A stretch of 5,428 nucleotides of DNA, taken from Actinomycetota bacterium (GTDB taxonomy: Bacteria > Actinomycetota > Coriobacteriia > Anaerosomatales > JAHIQC01). Both the position numbers and the translations under genes were made by a program. The notes below the pieces were generated by a model, which worked only from the letters and a program-made list of their open reading frames with translations, made no database searches and had not been told where the DNA came from. Position 1 is the first letter of the stretch. Each line of letters begins with the position of its first letter. Shown here in pieces: positions 1 through 5,428 of the stretch. The DNA is taken from assembly GCA_018902765.1 (NCBI GenBank), contig JAHIQC010000399.1, positions 1 to 5,428 on the forward strand, written 5' to 3'.

Positions 1-823
1 CCTGGCGGAACACGAACATCGTGAACCCACTGCAGTCAAATGAATTGGGCCCGGATGCGCCCCAATGATAGGGGGCACCAAGATATTGCTTGGCGATGCT
101 GACTACCTCGCCACGGGCAGCGCGCGTGGGAGGGGGGAATGTCTTGCCGGACGAGGATCCCCGCTTCGAGGAGCCGCGTGAAACGCTCGCCGCTGCGGCA
201 GCACGCGCACGTGCCTCAGCCTCGGCCTCGATTGCGGCGACCTCGCTCTCCAAGCCGGAGAGCATCTTCTTTCGCGAGGCGAGCTGGGCTTCGATGCTCT
301 TCTTCTTGGAGGCCATCAGCTCAAGGGTCGATTTCGATGCAGCCTCTTGGGTCGCGAGATCCTTCTTGTACCCCTCGGCCTTGGCCCGGGTCTCCTTAAG
401 AGAGGCGATGTCAGAGGCTTCGCGCTCGTTCATATCCCTCAACAGATCCCAGGTGGTCGCGAACTCCTCGAAATCCTCAGCGCCCAGAAGTACCTCGAGA
501 AAGCCGGTGGGGCCGCTGCGATACATCGAGTTCGCGCGTATGTTGAGGTGAGTCTGCAAAGTGCCTATACGGGCATTGGCAGCGTCCAACTCTGTCTGAG
601 TGCTCTTGATCTTGGACAGAATGGCCTTGTGCTTGATGTTCGCGTCGTTGTAGGCCTCTGCCGCTATCTCGACTTTGCTGTCCAGGGCGTCGATCTGCGT
701 CTTGACGGTGCGAGCCTGATCGCGCTTGTCCGTGAGGCTCGGGGCAGCGTACGCGGGAACGGCCCCCATCAGAAGCACAAGTGCGAGGGCGAGCGATATG
801 ATTGTGTTCTTCCTGGCTGTCAG
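1..823 (-). CDS. Secreted coiled-coil NlpC/P60 peptidoglycan hydrolase (PcsB/RipC-like), 3' end cut by window edge
   Basis: Probable cell-wall endopeptidase that cuts peptide stems outside the membrane, likely during cell separation. The frame gives 274 codons without a stop and runs off the left edge. Residues 1-26 form a signal peptide: a TARKN basic start, a hydrophobic core (ISLALALVLLMGAV) and an AYA cleavage site before APS. Residues about 30-210 are charged, heptad-like coiled coil, interrupted near 96-131 by a conserved-looking block with MYRSG and FLEVLLGAEDFEEF, as in PcsB-type N-terminal domains. A Ser/Gly/Pro linker (about 211-235) leads to an NlpC/P60 domain with YLGAPYHWGASGP and the catalytic DCSG (Cys264). 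The His and third catalytic residue lie beyond the window. The chosen start is CTG, five bases after AAGGAG; no ATG or GTG lies upstream in frame at a usable distance, and the first downstream ATG falls inside the signal peptide. PcsB and RipC homologs act with FtsEX; that partnership is inferred here. Confidence 0.88.
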   Translation of the reverse strand, partial: MTARKNTIISLALALVLLMGAVPAYAAPSLTDKRDQARTVKTQIDALDSKVEIAAEAYNDANIKHKAILSKIKSTQTELDAANARIGTLQTHLNIRANSMYRSGPTGFLEVLLGAEDFEEFATTWDLLRDMNEREASDIASLKETRAKAEGYKKDLATQEAASKSTLELMASKKKSIEAQLASRKKMLSGLESEVAAIEAEAEARARAAAAASVSRGSSKRGSSSGKTFPPPTRAARGEVVSIAKQYLGAPYHWGASGPNSFDCSGFTMFVFRQ

Positions 824-828
824 GGGAT

Positions 829-834
829 CTCCTT
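829..834 (-). promoter_or_regulatory. Shine-Dalgarno site deciding a CTG start
   Basis: The minus strand reads AGAAGGAGATCCC directly before CTG. The GGAG core sits five bases from the CTG, normal spacing. It is the strongest ribosome binding site in this part of the window and supports initiation at the rare CTG codon (821-823), giving a complete signal peptide. Confidence 0.6.
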
Positions 835-863
835 CTGGCAGTCGGGTGCAATACAACCGTCTG

Positions 864-872
864 ATTCTACCA
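864..872 (-). promoter_or_regulatory. Probable extended -10 promoter for the NlpC/P60 gene
   Basis: The minus strand reads TGGTAGAAT, one mismatch from the extended -10 consensus TGnTATAAT. It lies in the 110-base gap between the peptidoglycan-binding gene and the hydrolase gene. Transcription would start near 857 and leave a leader of about 34 bases before the CTG start. No good TTGACA-type -35 is seen at 16-18 bases upstream, which is common for extended -10 promoters. This would let the hydrolase be transcribed independently of the upstream chemotaxis operon. Confidence 0.45.
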
Positions 873-880
873 TGAACCAG

Positions 881-906
881 ACAGTGCTTTCGTTCGTGAC
901 CACTGT
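881..906. promoter_or_regulatory. Inverted repeat ACAGTG-N14-CACTGT, candidate operator
   Basis: A perfect 6-bp inverted repeat (881-886 and 901-906) with half-site centres 20 bp apart, about two helical turns. It lies just upstream of the extended -10 element and covers the place where a -35 would be (about 887-892). The position fits a dimeric regulator controlling the hydrolase gene. It could also form a short RNA hairpin, but it has no following T run, so a terminator is unlikely. A 6-bp dyad can occur by chance. Confidence 0.3.
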
Positions 907-933
907 TTGAGCCACGACCCCCAGAAGCACGAA

Positions 934-1818
934 TCAGGCCAAAGCGGCGCATAGCCCGTCGAGCAGTAGGACTGCAAGACGTTGAGCCGCCTCGGGTTCG
1001 TTGACCACATCCGACACAGGTAGTTCGACACGAAGGCCCGTGCCCGGCCCTGCCTCAAGCGCCGCAACAAGCCTTATCGCCAACGCCGCCGAGGAGTCAG
1101 TGCCAAGGCTTACAACGGGCACACCCAGCGCAGGTGCCCCGAGCATCGCGATTGTGACCAGCAGGCCGTCGGCAGAAGCCTCCGGATCGCCTTCGCGGCG
1201 AATCGAGCACCCCGGCGCTGATGCCTGCGCAAGATTGACCACCCTGTCAGCAATCGCCATCGTCACCGGGTCGGACGAACCTATGCGCAACCGCAATCTG
1301 GACAGGACCTCCGTTGAACGGGCCGGGCCGCTCATCGCACCCGAAGGGATCGTGGGGTCCTTCCCCTCCCAAACGTGGCGCAGCGCCTTCAGGGCGCCGA
1401 TGGTCGTTGCGCCCAGGATTCCATCAGCAGGTATGCCGCTGTTGCGCTGGAACTCACGAACTGCTCGCTCGGTATAGGCTCCGAAGATCGCATCGCCGTT
1501 CCCACATACGAATCCAAGCGCGTTGAGTGCCTCTTGGGCCAAAGCGACATCCTTACCGTGAAAATGCGGAAGTCGCAAGTAGAGTGTTCGATCGCCGAGG
1601 GTGAAGGTCTCGTCGACGAGTGCCGCCCACGTCTCGTCGCCCACAACGCCATCTTCCTTGAGCAGGAGCGTGGTCTGAAAAGACTTGACCGCGTCGGTCG
1701 TCATGCCGAGGAACACCCCATCGACACCAGTGGGGCCCAGCGGATAGCCGAGTCTCAATAGTCGCCTTTGGATGTCTTCGACTGCGGGCCCTCGGGACCC
1801 TGGCAGAATCGGACGCAC
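934..1818 (-). CDS. Cytoplasmic protein with two peptidoglycan-binding repeats and a degenerate amidase-like C-terminus (CwlM-like)
   Basis: 294 residues from a GTG start with AAGGGG four bases upstream. Two PG_binding_1 repeats are clear: about residues 7-68 (GSRGPAVEDIQRRLLRLGY, then DGVVGDETWAAL) and 86-147 (DVALAQEALNALGF, then AVREFQRNSGIPADGILGATT). The linking phrase LGDRTLY, followed by a second repeat, matches my memory of mycobacterial CwlM (LGARTLY). There is no signal peptide or membrane segment, so the protein should stay in the cytoplasm. Residues about 173-294 keep a pattern of alternating strands and helices that could be a shortened Amidase_3 fold, but the DPGHGG-type motif and the His of the SxHxN strand are absent (here LRIGSSDP and VTIAMLG). 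Catalysis is therefore unlikely. CwlM is a non-secreted regulator of peptidoglycan precursor synthesis through MurA; a similar role here is inference. The gene starts 23 bases after the winged-helix gene. Confidence 0.8.
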   Translation of the reverse strand: MRPILPGSRGPAVEDIQRRLLRLGYPLGPTGVDGVFLGMTTDAVKSFQTTLLLKEDGVVGDETWAALVDETFTLGDRTLYLRLPHFHGKDVALAQEALNALGFVCGNGDAIFGAYTERAVREFQRNSGIPADGILGATTIGALKALRHVWEGKDPTIPSGAMSGPARSTEVLSRLRLRIGSSDPVTMAIADRVVNLAQASAPGCSIRREGDPEASADGLLVTIAMLGAPALGVPVVSLGTDSSAALAIRLVAALEAGPGTGLRVELPVSDVVNEPEAAQRLAVLLLDGLCAALA

Positions 1819-1841
1819 AGCGCCCCTTTCATAAAGACCGG

Positions 1842-2180
1842 CTACCGACTGTAGCGATTCCGAAACTTCTCGACGTTGTTGCGCACCGCACCGGCACTTC
1901 TCCCAGAGCTACGCAGGAATCGATCGATCTCGATTTCGTTAGCCCGGTCTCCCCCGAAGCTGTACGTGGGTGGCTCGCCGGAGGATTCTAGCACGAATGC
2001 CTCGCTCAGCACCCTCAGGATGCGAGCTGTAAGCTCGACCGAGACCCCCGCGTTGTCGGCAACTCTGGTGCGGCTGAGACTCTCGCCCGTGTGATCTTTG
2101 AACAATGCGACAATGCGTCGAATGGCGGCCTCTGTGTCCCGGTCGCCTGACAAACTGTCCAAGGCCCTGCTGAGACTCAT
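1842..2180 (-). CDS. Small winged-helix-like protein of unknown function
   Basis: 112 residues, not matched to a named family. Residues about 15-30 form an amphipathic helix. Residues 34-65 (LSRTRVADNAGVSVELTARI and onward to VLSEAFVL) have the spacing of a helix-turn-helix with a recognition helix, and EPPTYSF (69-75) looks like the beta wing that follows. The C-terminus (83-112) is helical and rich in Arg and Asn. A role as a DNA-binding regulator, or as a protein-protein adaptor using a winged helix, is inferred from this pattern alone. The ATG start lies 21 bases after the cyclase stop, with only a weak AGGCGG ribosome binding site, so translation may depend on the upstream gene. It sits between a signalling enzyme and a cell-wall protein and could regulate either this operon or the downstream promoter. 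Confidence 0.65.
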   Translation of the reverse strand: MSLSRALDSLSGDRDTEAAIRRIVALFKDHTGESLSRTRVADNAGVSVELTARILRVLSEAFVLESSGEPPTYSFGGDRANEIEIDRFLRSSGRSAGAVRNNVEKFRNRYSR

Positions 2181-2201
2181 GTCCCGCCTATCCGATGGAC
2201 A

Positions 2202-3710
2202 CTACTCTGCGACCATCACCCTGTTCTTGCCATCACGCTTGGCGGCGTACATAACCATGTCGGCCGCCTCGATGAGCCTCGCGGCACTCGACGCGTGCGT
2301 CGGAAACACCGCCACACCCACCGATACTGACTTGTGGATCGGTGCCATTGCCTCTGCTCCGACAAACTCGAACTCAGCCACACTCGCGCGGATCCGTTCG
2401 GCAACCGCCCACGCCCCTTGAGCATCCGTCTCGGGAAGGACGACCACGAACTCCTCGCCGCCGTATCTGGCTGCGACGTCCATCTCTCGCAGGTTGCTCC
2501 TAATTATCTCACTCACGGCTTGGAGCACCTTGTCTCCGCGCGGGTGCCCGTAGGTGTCGTTGAACTCCTTGAAATCATCGATATCGAGCATGATCAAAGC
2601 CAGGTCGTGGTTGAACCGGACAGCGCGTCCAAACTCCTCTTCCAGGCGCTGCTGGAAGTAACCGTGGTTGTAGAGCTCCGTGAGACGGTCCGTGACCGAC
2701 AATCGCTCCAATTCGCCGTGAAGCAATGCGTTTTGGAGCGAGAGCGATGACTGGTTCCCGATGACCTGTAAACGCTCAAGCTCGACCGGGGTAAGTTCGC
2801 GGTAGTCTGCAGACGCAATGACCATGACGCCGATGACATGGTCACCGGCGCGCAGTTGAACGGCGGCCTGCGAACGCACGTCCTCGGAATCCCTACACCA
2901 GTGTCCCGAGCCGGAGCCGTACGGGACATCGGGCTCGTGGACGAGTCCCTCGTTGAATGCCTCGCCCAGAATCGTATCTCGCACCGAGATCACCGGATCG
3001 AATGCGTCTTCGGGCCTGCCCTGACTTGCCCGCAGACGCAGCGTCCAGTCCTCGCGCTCAAACAGGTAGACGCAGCTGATCTCAGCCCCGAGGATGCCGT
3101 TGGCACCATCAACGATCAGCGAGCACACGTCATCCACCGAGCTGTACGAAGTGAGCGCCTTGAAGAACTCATGGGTGAAAAAGATCTCTGCAAGGCGACT
3201 CTCAAGCTCTTCGTTGGCGCGCTCAAGCGCCTCTTTGCTCGTCTGTAATCTTCGCTCATGGCTTCGAATCTTGTCGTACGCGACCTGGAGCTCGACGAAG
3301 AGCTTCTCTTGCTCCTCCCCGCGCTTCTTGGCCACGAGAAGATCCCATACAAGCTCCGAACCGCTCGTACCGACCATCTCGATGCCTGCGGGACGTTGCG
3401 AGTTGAGCGCCGTGTGGACAGCCGGGTCGTCGGACATGTCGATGATCAGATCGAGTCCCGAGACCTGATAGACCTCGGTGTAGTCACGGGTGGAATAGAC
3501 ACCGAGGTCCTCGGCGAGTCGCGCTGCAGGCGCTGCGGCGTTGGAGCAGCACACGGCGGCGACGTCGATGTTCTCGACCTCGCTGAGCAAACGCAAGATA
3601 GAGGCAGCCCGAAGACTCCCTCCCACGATCGCTATCGTCAGTTGCCTTTCGGCTCCCGCCCTATTGGGTGCGGCAGCCAGCTCCACGTCCTCCACTTGAC
3701 CGACTCTCAT
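2202..3710 (-). CDS. Diguanylate cyclase with N-terminal Rossmann-like domain, coiled coil and GAF domain
   Basis: 502 residues, predicted to make c-di-GMP from two GTP. Residues 24-125 look like a Gfo/Idh/MocA-type nucleotide-binding fold (IAIVGGSLRAASIL, VAAVCCSNAAAPAARLAEDL, then LDLIIDMSDDPAVHTAL). A coiled coil (about 128-175) leads to a GAF domain (about 183-325) and the GGDEF domain (335-502). The catalytic domain looks complete: DRLTELYN (341-348), the metal and GTP loop DIDDFKEFNDTYGH (376-389), active site GGEEF (417-421), and the product-inhibition I-site REMD (408-411) exactly five residues before it. There is no EAL or HD-GYP domain and no membrane segment, so this is a soluble sensor-cyclase. 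It follows cheD by about 17 bases, placing c-di-GMP synthesis in the chemotaxis transcript. The ATG start has a poor ribosome site (AAGG, three bases away); a slightly later GTG is possible. Confidence 0.92.
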   Translation of the reverse strand: MRVGQVEDVELAAAPNRAGAERQLTIAIVGGSLRAASILRLLSEVENIDVAAVCCSNAAAPAARLAEDLGVYSTRDYTEVYQVSGLDLIIDMSDDPAVHTALNSQRPAGIEMVGTSGSELVWDLLVAKKRGEEQEKLFVELQVAYDKIRSHERRLQTSKEALERANEELESRLAEIFFTHEFFKALTSYSSVDDVCSLIVDGANGILGAEISCVYLFEREDWTLRLRASQGRPEDAFDPVISVRDTILGEAFNEGLVHEPDVPYGSGSGHWCRDSEDVRSQAAVQLRAGDHVIGVMVIASADYRELTPVELERLQVIGNQSSLSLQNALLHGELERLSVTDRLTELYNHGYFQQRLEEEFGRAVRFNHDLALIMLDIDDFKEFNDTYGHPRGDKVLQAVSEIIRSNLREMDVAARYGGEEFVVVLPETDAQGAWAVAERIRASVAEFEFVGAEAMAPIHKSVSVGVAVFPTHASSAARLIEAADMVMYAAKRDGKNRVMVAE

Positions 3711-3728
3711 TCGCCTTGCGTAAACGTC

Positions 3729-4256
3729 TCACAGTCTGTGGACGCCGTAAAGATAGCTGCGCACAACCATCTCGCCCGTGTCGAGCCGCAGCTCGAGCGT
3801 GCGCGCATGCCTCTCACCTGTATCTTCGGCAATCAGCGGTATGCTCAACAGGTCGAGCTGACGCTTCACCTCGGCCGCGTTGCGCTCGCCGATGTGCGCC
3901 ATCGTACCTTCCGTGCGAAACATGGTCGCCCCTCCGGCCATCTTCGCGACAAGCCGTCGCCGAGGAGAACCGGCCTCGTGAAGCAGGTGCACCATCTCCG
4001 CGACCGCGAACGAAGCGAATCTGCGTTCGGTGCCATTTGTCATCGAGTCCAGAGTCGTGGGTAGCATGACGTGGGCCAAGCCACCCTGCTTGAGCGCTGC
4101 GTCCCACAGGCACAGACCCACGCACGAGCCGAGGGCGGGTGTCATCAAGTAGCGCGGGTGCTGCCCGATAGCCAGCTCGCCAACACCGACCTCGATCATC
4201 TCGGGATGATTGAGGTTTGGGAACAGTGTGTCGTCGAAGTCCGAGGTCATGATCAC
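3729..4256 (-). CDS. cheD: Chemoreceptor glutamine deamidase CheD
   Basis: CheD deamidates specific glutamines on methyl-accepting chemoreceptors and also partners with CheC, tying adaptation to the CheY-P level. The sequence has the family signature: TPALGSCVGLCLWD, then GGLAHVMLP. With the first start, the catalytic Cys45, His62 and Thr39 are spaced exactly as Cys27, His44 and Thr21 in Thermotoga CheD. Later family features include KMAGGATMF (about 104-112), IGERNAAEVK and a C-terminal GEMVVRSY. Length, 175 residues, is normal. The start is either GTG at 4256, overlapping the cheC stop by four bases, or ATG at 4250, two bases after that stop. Neither has a clear ribosome site, so coupled translation with cheC is likely. 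The following gene begins about 17 bases after the stop. Confidence 0.96.
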   Translation of the reverse strand: MIMTSDFDDTLFPNLNHPEMIEVGVGELAIGQHPRYLMTPALGSCVGLCLWDAALKQGGLAHVMLPTTLDSMTNGTERRFASFAVAEMVHLLHEAGSPRRRLVAKMAGGATMFRTEGTMAHIGERNAAEVKRQLDLLSIPLIAEDTGERHARTLELRLDTGEMVVRSYLYGVHRL

Positions 4257-4864
4257 GCAACACCGAGTCTGCCGAGGATGACGTCAAGGCTGTCGGGGTC
4301 GGGCAGGAAGAAGAGCATCACGTCGACGGTGGTGCGCTCATCGGAAAAGCTGGTTCGCACGAGTAGCGCCATGTCGGCGCGCATCCCGGTCTCAAGCGTC
4401 GCCACCTGAAGGATCGCTCCGGCCATATCGAGCACGAACGACGGTGGCGCGGGAAGCAGGTTCATATCGGTCATCCGCGCGATGGCGGCCAAGTACGCCG
4501 AACTCAGGATCGTGGAGACATGGGTCAGAAGCATCTCCTCGGCATGTCCAAAGGAGACGGTCGTTCCCACCTCGCGATTGTGCAGAAGATCGATGAGCGC
4601 GAGTGCCGACTCACGGGGTGCCATGAGCAGCATGCCGCCGCCGATGTCGCCAAGCAAGCGGCAGTATGCAGCCGCGACGAGGCGCTCGGCCCCACCCACG
4701 AGCATTGGCACGGCCGAAAACTCGACGAGCTCAAGCGCCGGATTGGACAGAGAGATCGGCGATCCCGTCATCTGGGACAGCGCGGTCGCCGCATGTCCGG
4801 CGCCGATGTTACCGACTTCGCGCAACGCATCCATCTGCAGTTCGGACAGGTTCTCGAGCCTCAT
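4253..4864 (-). CDS. cheC: CheY-P phosphatase CheC with a degenerate second active site
   Basis: CheC dephosphorylates CheY-P and binds CheD. The ATG at 4864 is chosen because AGGAG lies five bases upstream; a GTG three bases earlier is only two bases from it. The product is then 203 residues, a usual CheC length. The first signature DALREVGNIGAGHAATALS is intact, with the D-x3-E-x2-N pattern at Asp12, Glu16 and Asn19. The symmetric second signature, AEEMLLTHVSTILSSAYL (about 108-125), has His115 and Thr118 where Glu and Asn are expected, so only one of the two phosphatase sites should work. The C-terminal strands (VRTSFSDERTTVDVMLFFLP) fit the family. The start codon overlaps the cheA stop (TGATG) and the stop overlaps the cheD start, so all three are probably translated together. 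Confidence 0.95.
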   Translation of the reverse strand: MRLENLSELQMDALREVGNIGAGHAATALSQMTGSPISLSNPALELVEFSAVPMLVGGAERLVAAAYCRLLGDIGGGMLLMAPRESALALIDLLHNREVGTTVSFGHAEEMLLTHVSTILSSAYLAAIARMTDMNLLPAPPSFVLDMAGAILQVATLETGMRADMALLVRTSFSDERTTVDVMLFFLPDPDSLDVILGRLGVA

Positions 4865-5428
4865 CACAGCTCCTCGCGCGTTGGGAATATCGTCCGTGTG
4901 TCGAGAATGAAAGCGATGGTTCCATCGCCCAAGACCGTGGCGCCGCCCAAACCCCGGGTCTGGCGGAACATGCGGGACATCGGCTTTACCACGACCTCGG
5001 TCCGTCCGTGCAGCTCCCCTACGACAAGCCCCCGTTGCTGACCGACATTGTCCGCGATAAGGACGATGTGCTCGCCGTCCTCAGGCATACGCTTGGGATC
5101 TCCGCCCATATCGAACAGCGTGTCGAGGCGGAACAAGGGCAGCACCTTGCCGTCTCGCATGATCATCACCGGTGCGTCGTCGACCGTCTCGAGCCTGACT
5201 TCAGTGGGAGACAACGCCTCGTCCACAGAGCTCAGCGGAATTGCGAAGTACCTGCCCTTGGTTGAAACGAGCAGGGACTGAATGATGGCAAGGGTCAAGG
5301 GCAGCGTGAGAAGGACCTCTGTTCCCATCCCAGGGATCGAGTAGATGTTCACGGAGCCGCCAAGGTGCTCGATCTTGCCCTTGACCACGTCCATCCCCAC
5401 TCCTCGGCCGGAGACCTTCGTGGCCTTC
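4864..5428 (-). CDS. cheA: Chemotaxis histidine kinase CheA, C-terminal part (5' end beyond window)
   Basis: CheA autophosphorylates in response to chemoreceptors and passes phosphate to CheY and CheB. The visible 187 residues begin in the ATPase domain: KVSGRGVGMDVVK carries the glycine-rich nucleotide-binding box, followed by the final ATPase strands (YSIPGMGTEVLLTLPLTLAI). From about residue 47 to 182 is the CheW-like P5 domain, which docks onto receptors and CheW: SLLVSTKGRYFAIPLSSVDE, VLPLFRLDTLF, then GLVVGELHGRTEVVVKP and a closing IAFILDTRTIF. The phosphotransfer (Hpt), CheY-binding, dimerisation and N-box regions would lie upstream, outside the window. The protein ends normally in REEL, with its TGA overlapping the start of cheC. 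The operon promoter is therefore also out of view. Confidence 0.97.
   Translation of the reverse strand, partial: KATKVSGRGVGMDVVKGKIEHLGGSVNIYSIPGMGTEVLLTLPLTLAIIQSLLVSTKGRYFAIPLSSVDEALSPTEVRLETVDDAPVMIMRDGKVLPLFRLDTLFDMGGDPKRMPEDGEHIVLIADNVGQQRGLVVGELHGRTEVVVKPMSRMFRQTRGLGGATVLGDGTIAFILDTRTIFPTREEL
4870..4875 (-). promoter_or_regulatory. cheC: Shine-Dalgarno site of cheC inside the end of cheA
   Basis: GAGGAG on the minus strand, encoding the two last Glu codons of CheA, lies five bases before the ATG at 4864 and two bases before the alternative GTG at 4867. This spacing favours the ATG and shows that cheC translation begins as ribosomes finish cheA. Confidence 0.65.

Noticed and set aside
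477..851. A 124-codon ATG-less frame on the minus strand over the 5' part of the hydrolase gene
   Set aside because: It is in a different frame from the signal peptide, coiled coil and NlpC/P60 frame, and its product is an Arg/His/Gln-rich sequence without domains.
347..910. A 187-codon open frame on the plus strand
   Set aside because: It is antisense to the NlpC/P60 gene, shows no recognisable domain, and crosses the promoter region of that gene.
893..933. Possible terminator after the CwlM-like gene (TTCGTG at 928-933 pairing with CACGAA at 893-898)
   Set aside because: The stem is only six base pairs with a long loop, competes with other pairings in the same region, and has no T run after it.
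824..933. A cyclic-dinucleotide riboswitch in front of the NlpC/P60 gene
   Set aside because: Such riboswitches often precede wall hydrolases, but the predicted leader is only about 34 bases and the whole gap is 110 bases, too short and without the conserved helices.
2202..2700. Cyclase domain inactive or inhibited by missing residues
   Set aside because: The GGEEF site, the metal-binding Asp residues and the I-site REMD are all present with correct spacing.
3330..3710. A separate oxidoreductase gene frame-fused to the cyclase
   Set aside because: The frame is continuous through the coiled-coil linker with no stop or shift, and only the N-terminal nucleotide-binding-like part is present, without an oxidoreductase catalytic domain.
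3258..4064. A 268-codon open frame on the plus strand
   Set aside because: It lies opposite cheD and the N-terminal part of the cyclase, both strongly recognised. Its product is rich in Arg and His with no domain, as expected for the reverse strand of GC-rich coding DNA.

Overview
The window is a GC-rich bacterial segment in which every supported gene lies on the minus strand. Read in the direction of transcription (right to left) the order is: the C-terminal end of cheA (cut by the right edge), cheC, cheD, a Rossmann-like/GAF/GGDEF diguanylate cyclase, a small winged-helix-like protein, a protein with two peptidoglycan-binding repeats and no signal peptide, and, after a 110-base gap with its own likely promoter, a secreted coiled-coil NlpC/P60 peptidoglycan hydrolase (cut by the left edge just after its catalytic Cys).

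The first six genes look like one transcript. cheA/cheC and cheC/cheD overlap or abut at their stop and start codons, and the next three gaps are about 17, 21 and 23 bases. The cheA-cheC-cheD block is the Bacillus/Thermotoga-style chemotaxis module: a histidine kinase, a CheY-P phosphatase and a receptor deamidase. The cyclase behind it has an intact GGEEF site and an RxxD inhibitory site, so the same transcript could set both flagellar behaviour and c-di-GMP level. The two distal genes shift the theme to cell-wall control. The protein with two peptidoglycan-binding repeats resembles actinobacterial CwlM in layout (cytoplasmic, two repeats, then an amidase-like region), but its C-terminal part lacks recognisable zinc ligands. 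The NlpC/P60 protein resembles the PcsB/RipC group that works with FtsEX in cell separation.

Organism: high GC, CheC/CheD chemotaxis, a CwlM-like protein and a RipC/PcsB-like hydrolase together suggest a motile, Gram-positive-type lineage. My best guess is a deep actinobacterial group such as environmental Coriobacteriia. This is inference from gene content only; there is no rRNA or other marker in the window.

No tRNA, rRNA, CRISPR array, insertion sequence or long repeat was seen. The most interesting points are the Rossmann-like sensor fused to a cyclase, the CheC whose second phosphatase site has lost its catalytic residues, the CwlM-like pseudo-amidase, and a 6-bp inverted repeat around the -35 region of the hydrolase promoter.
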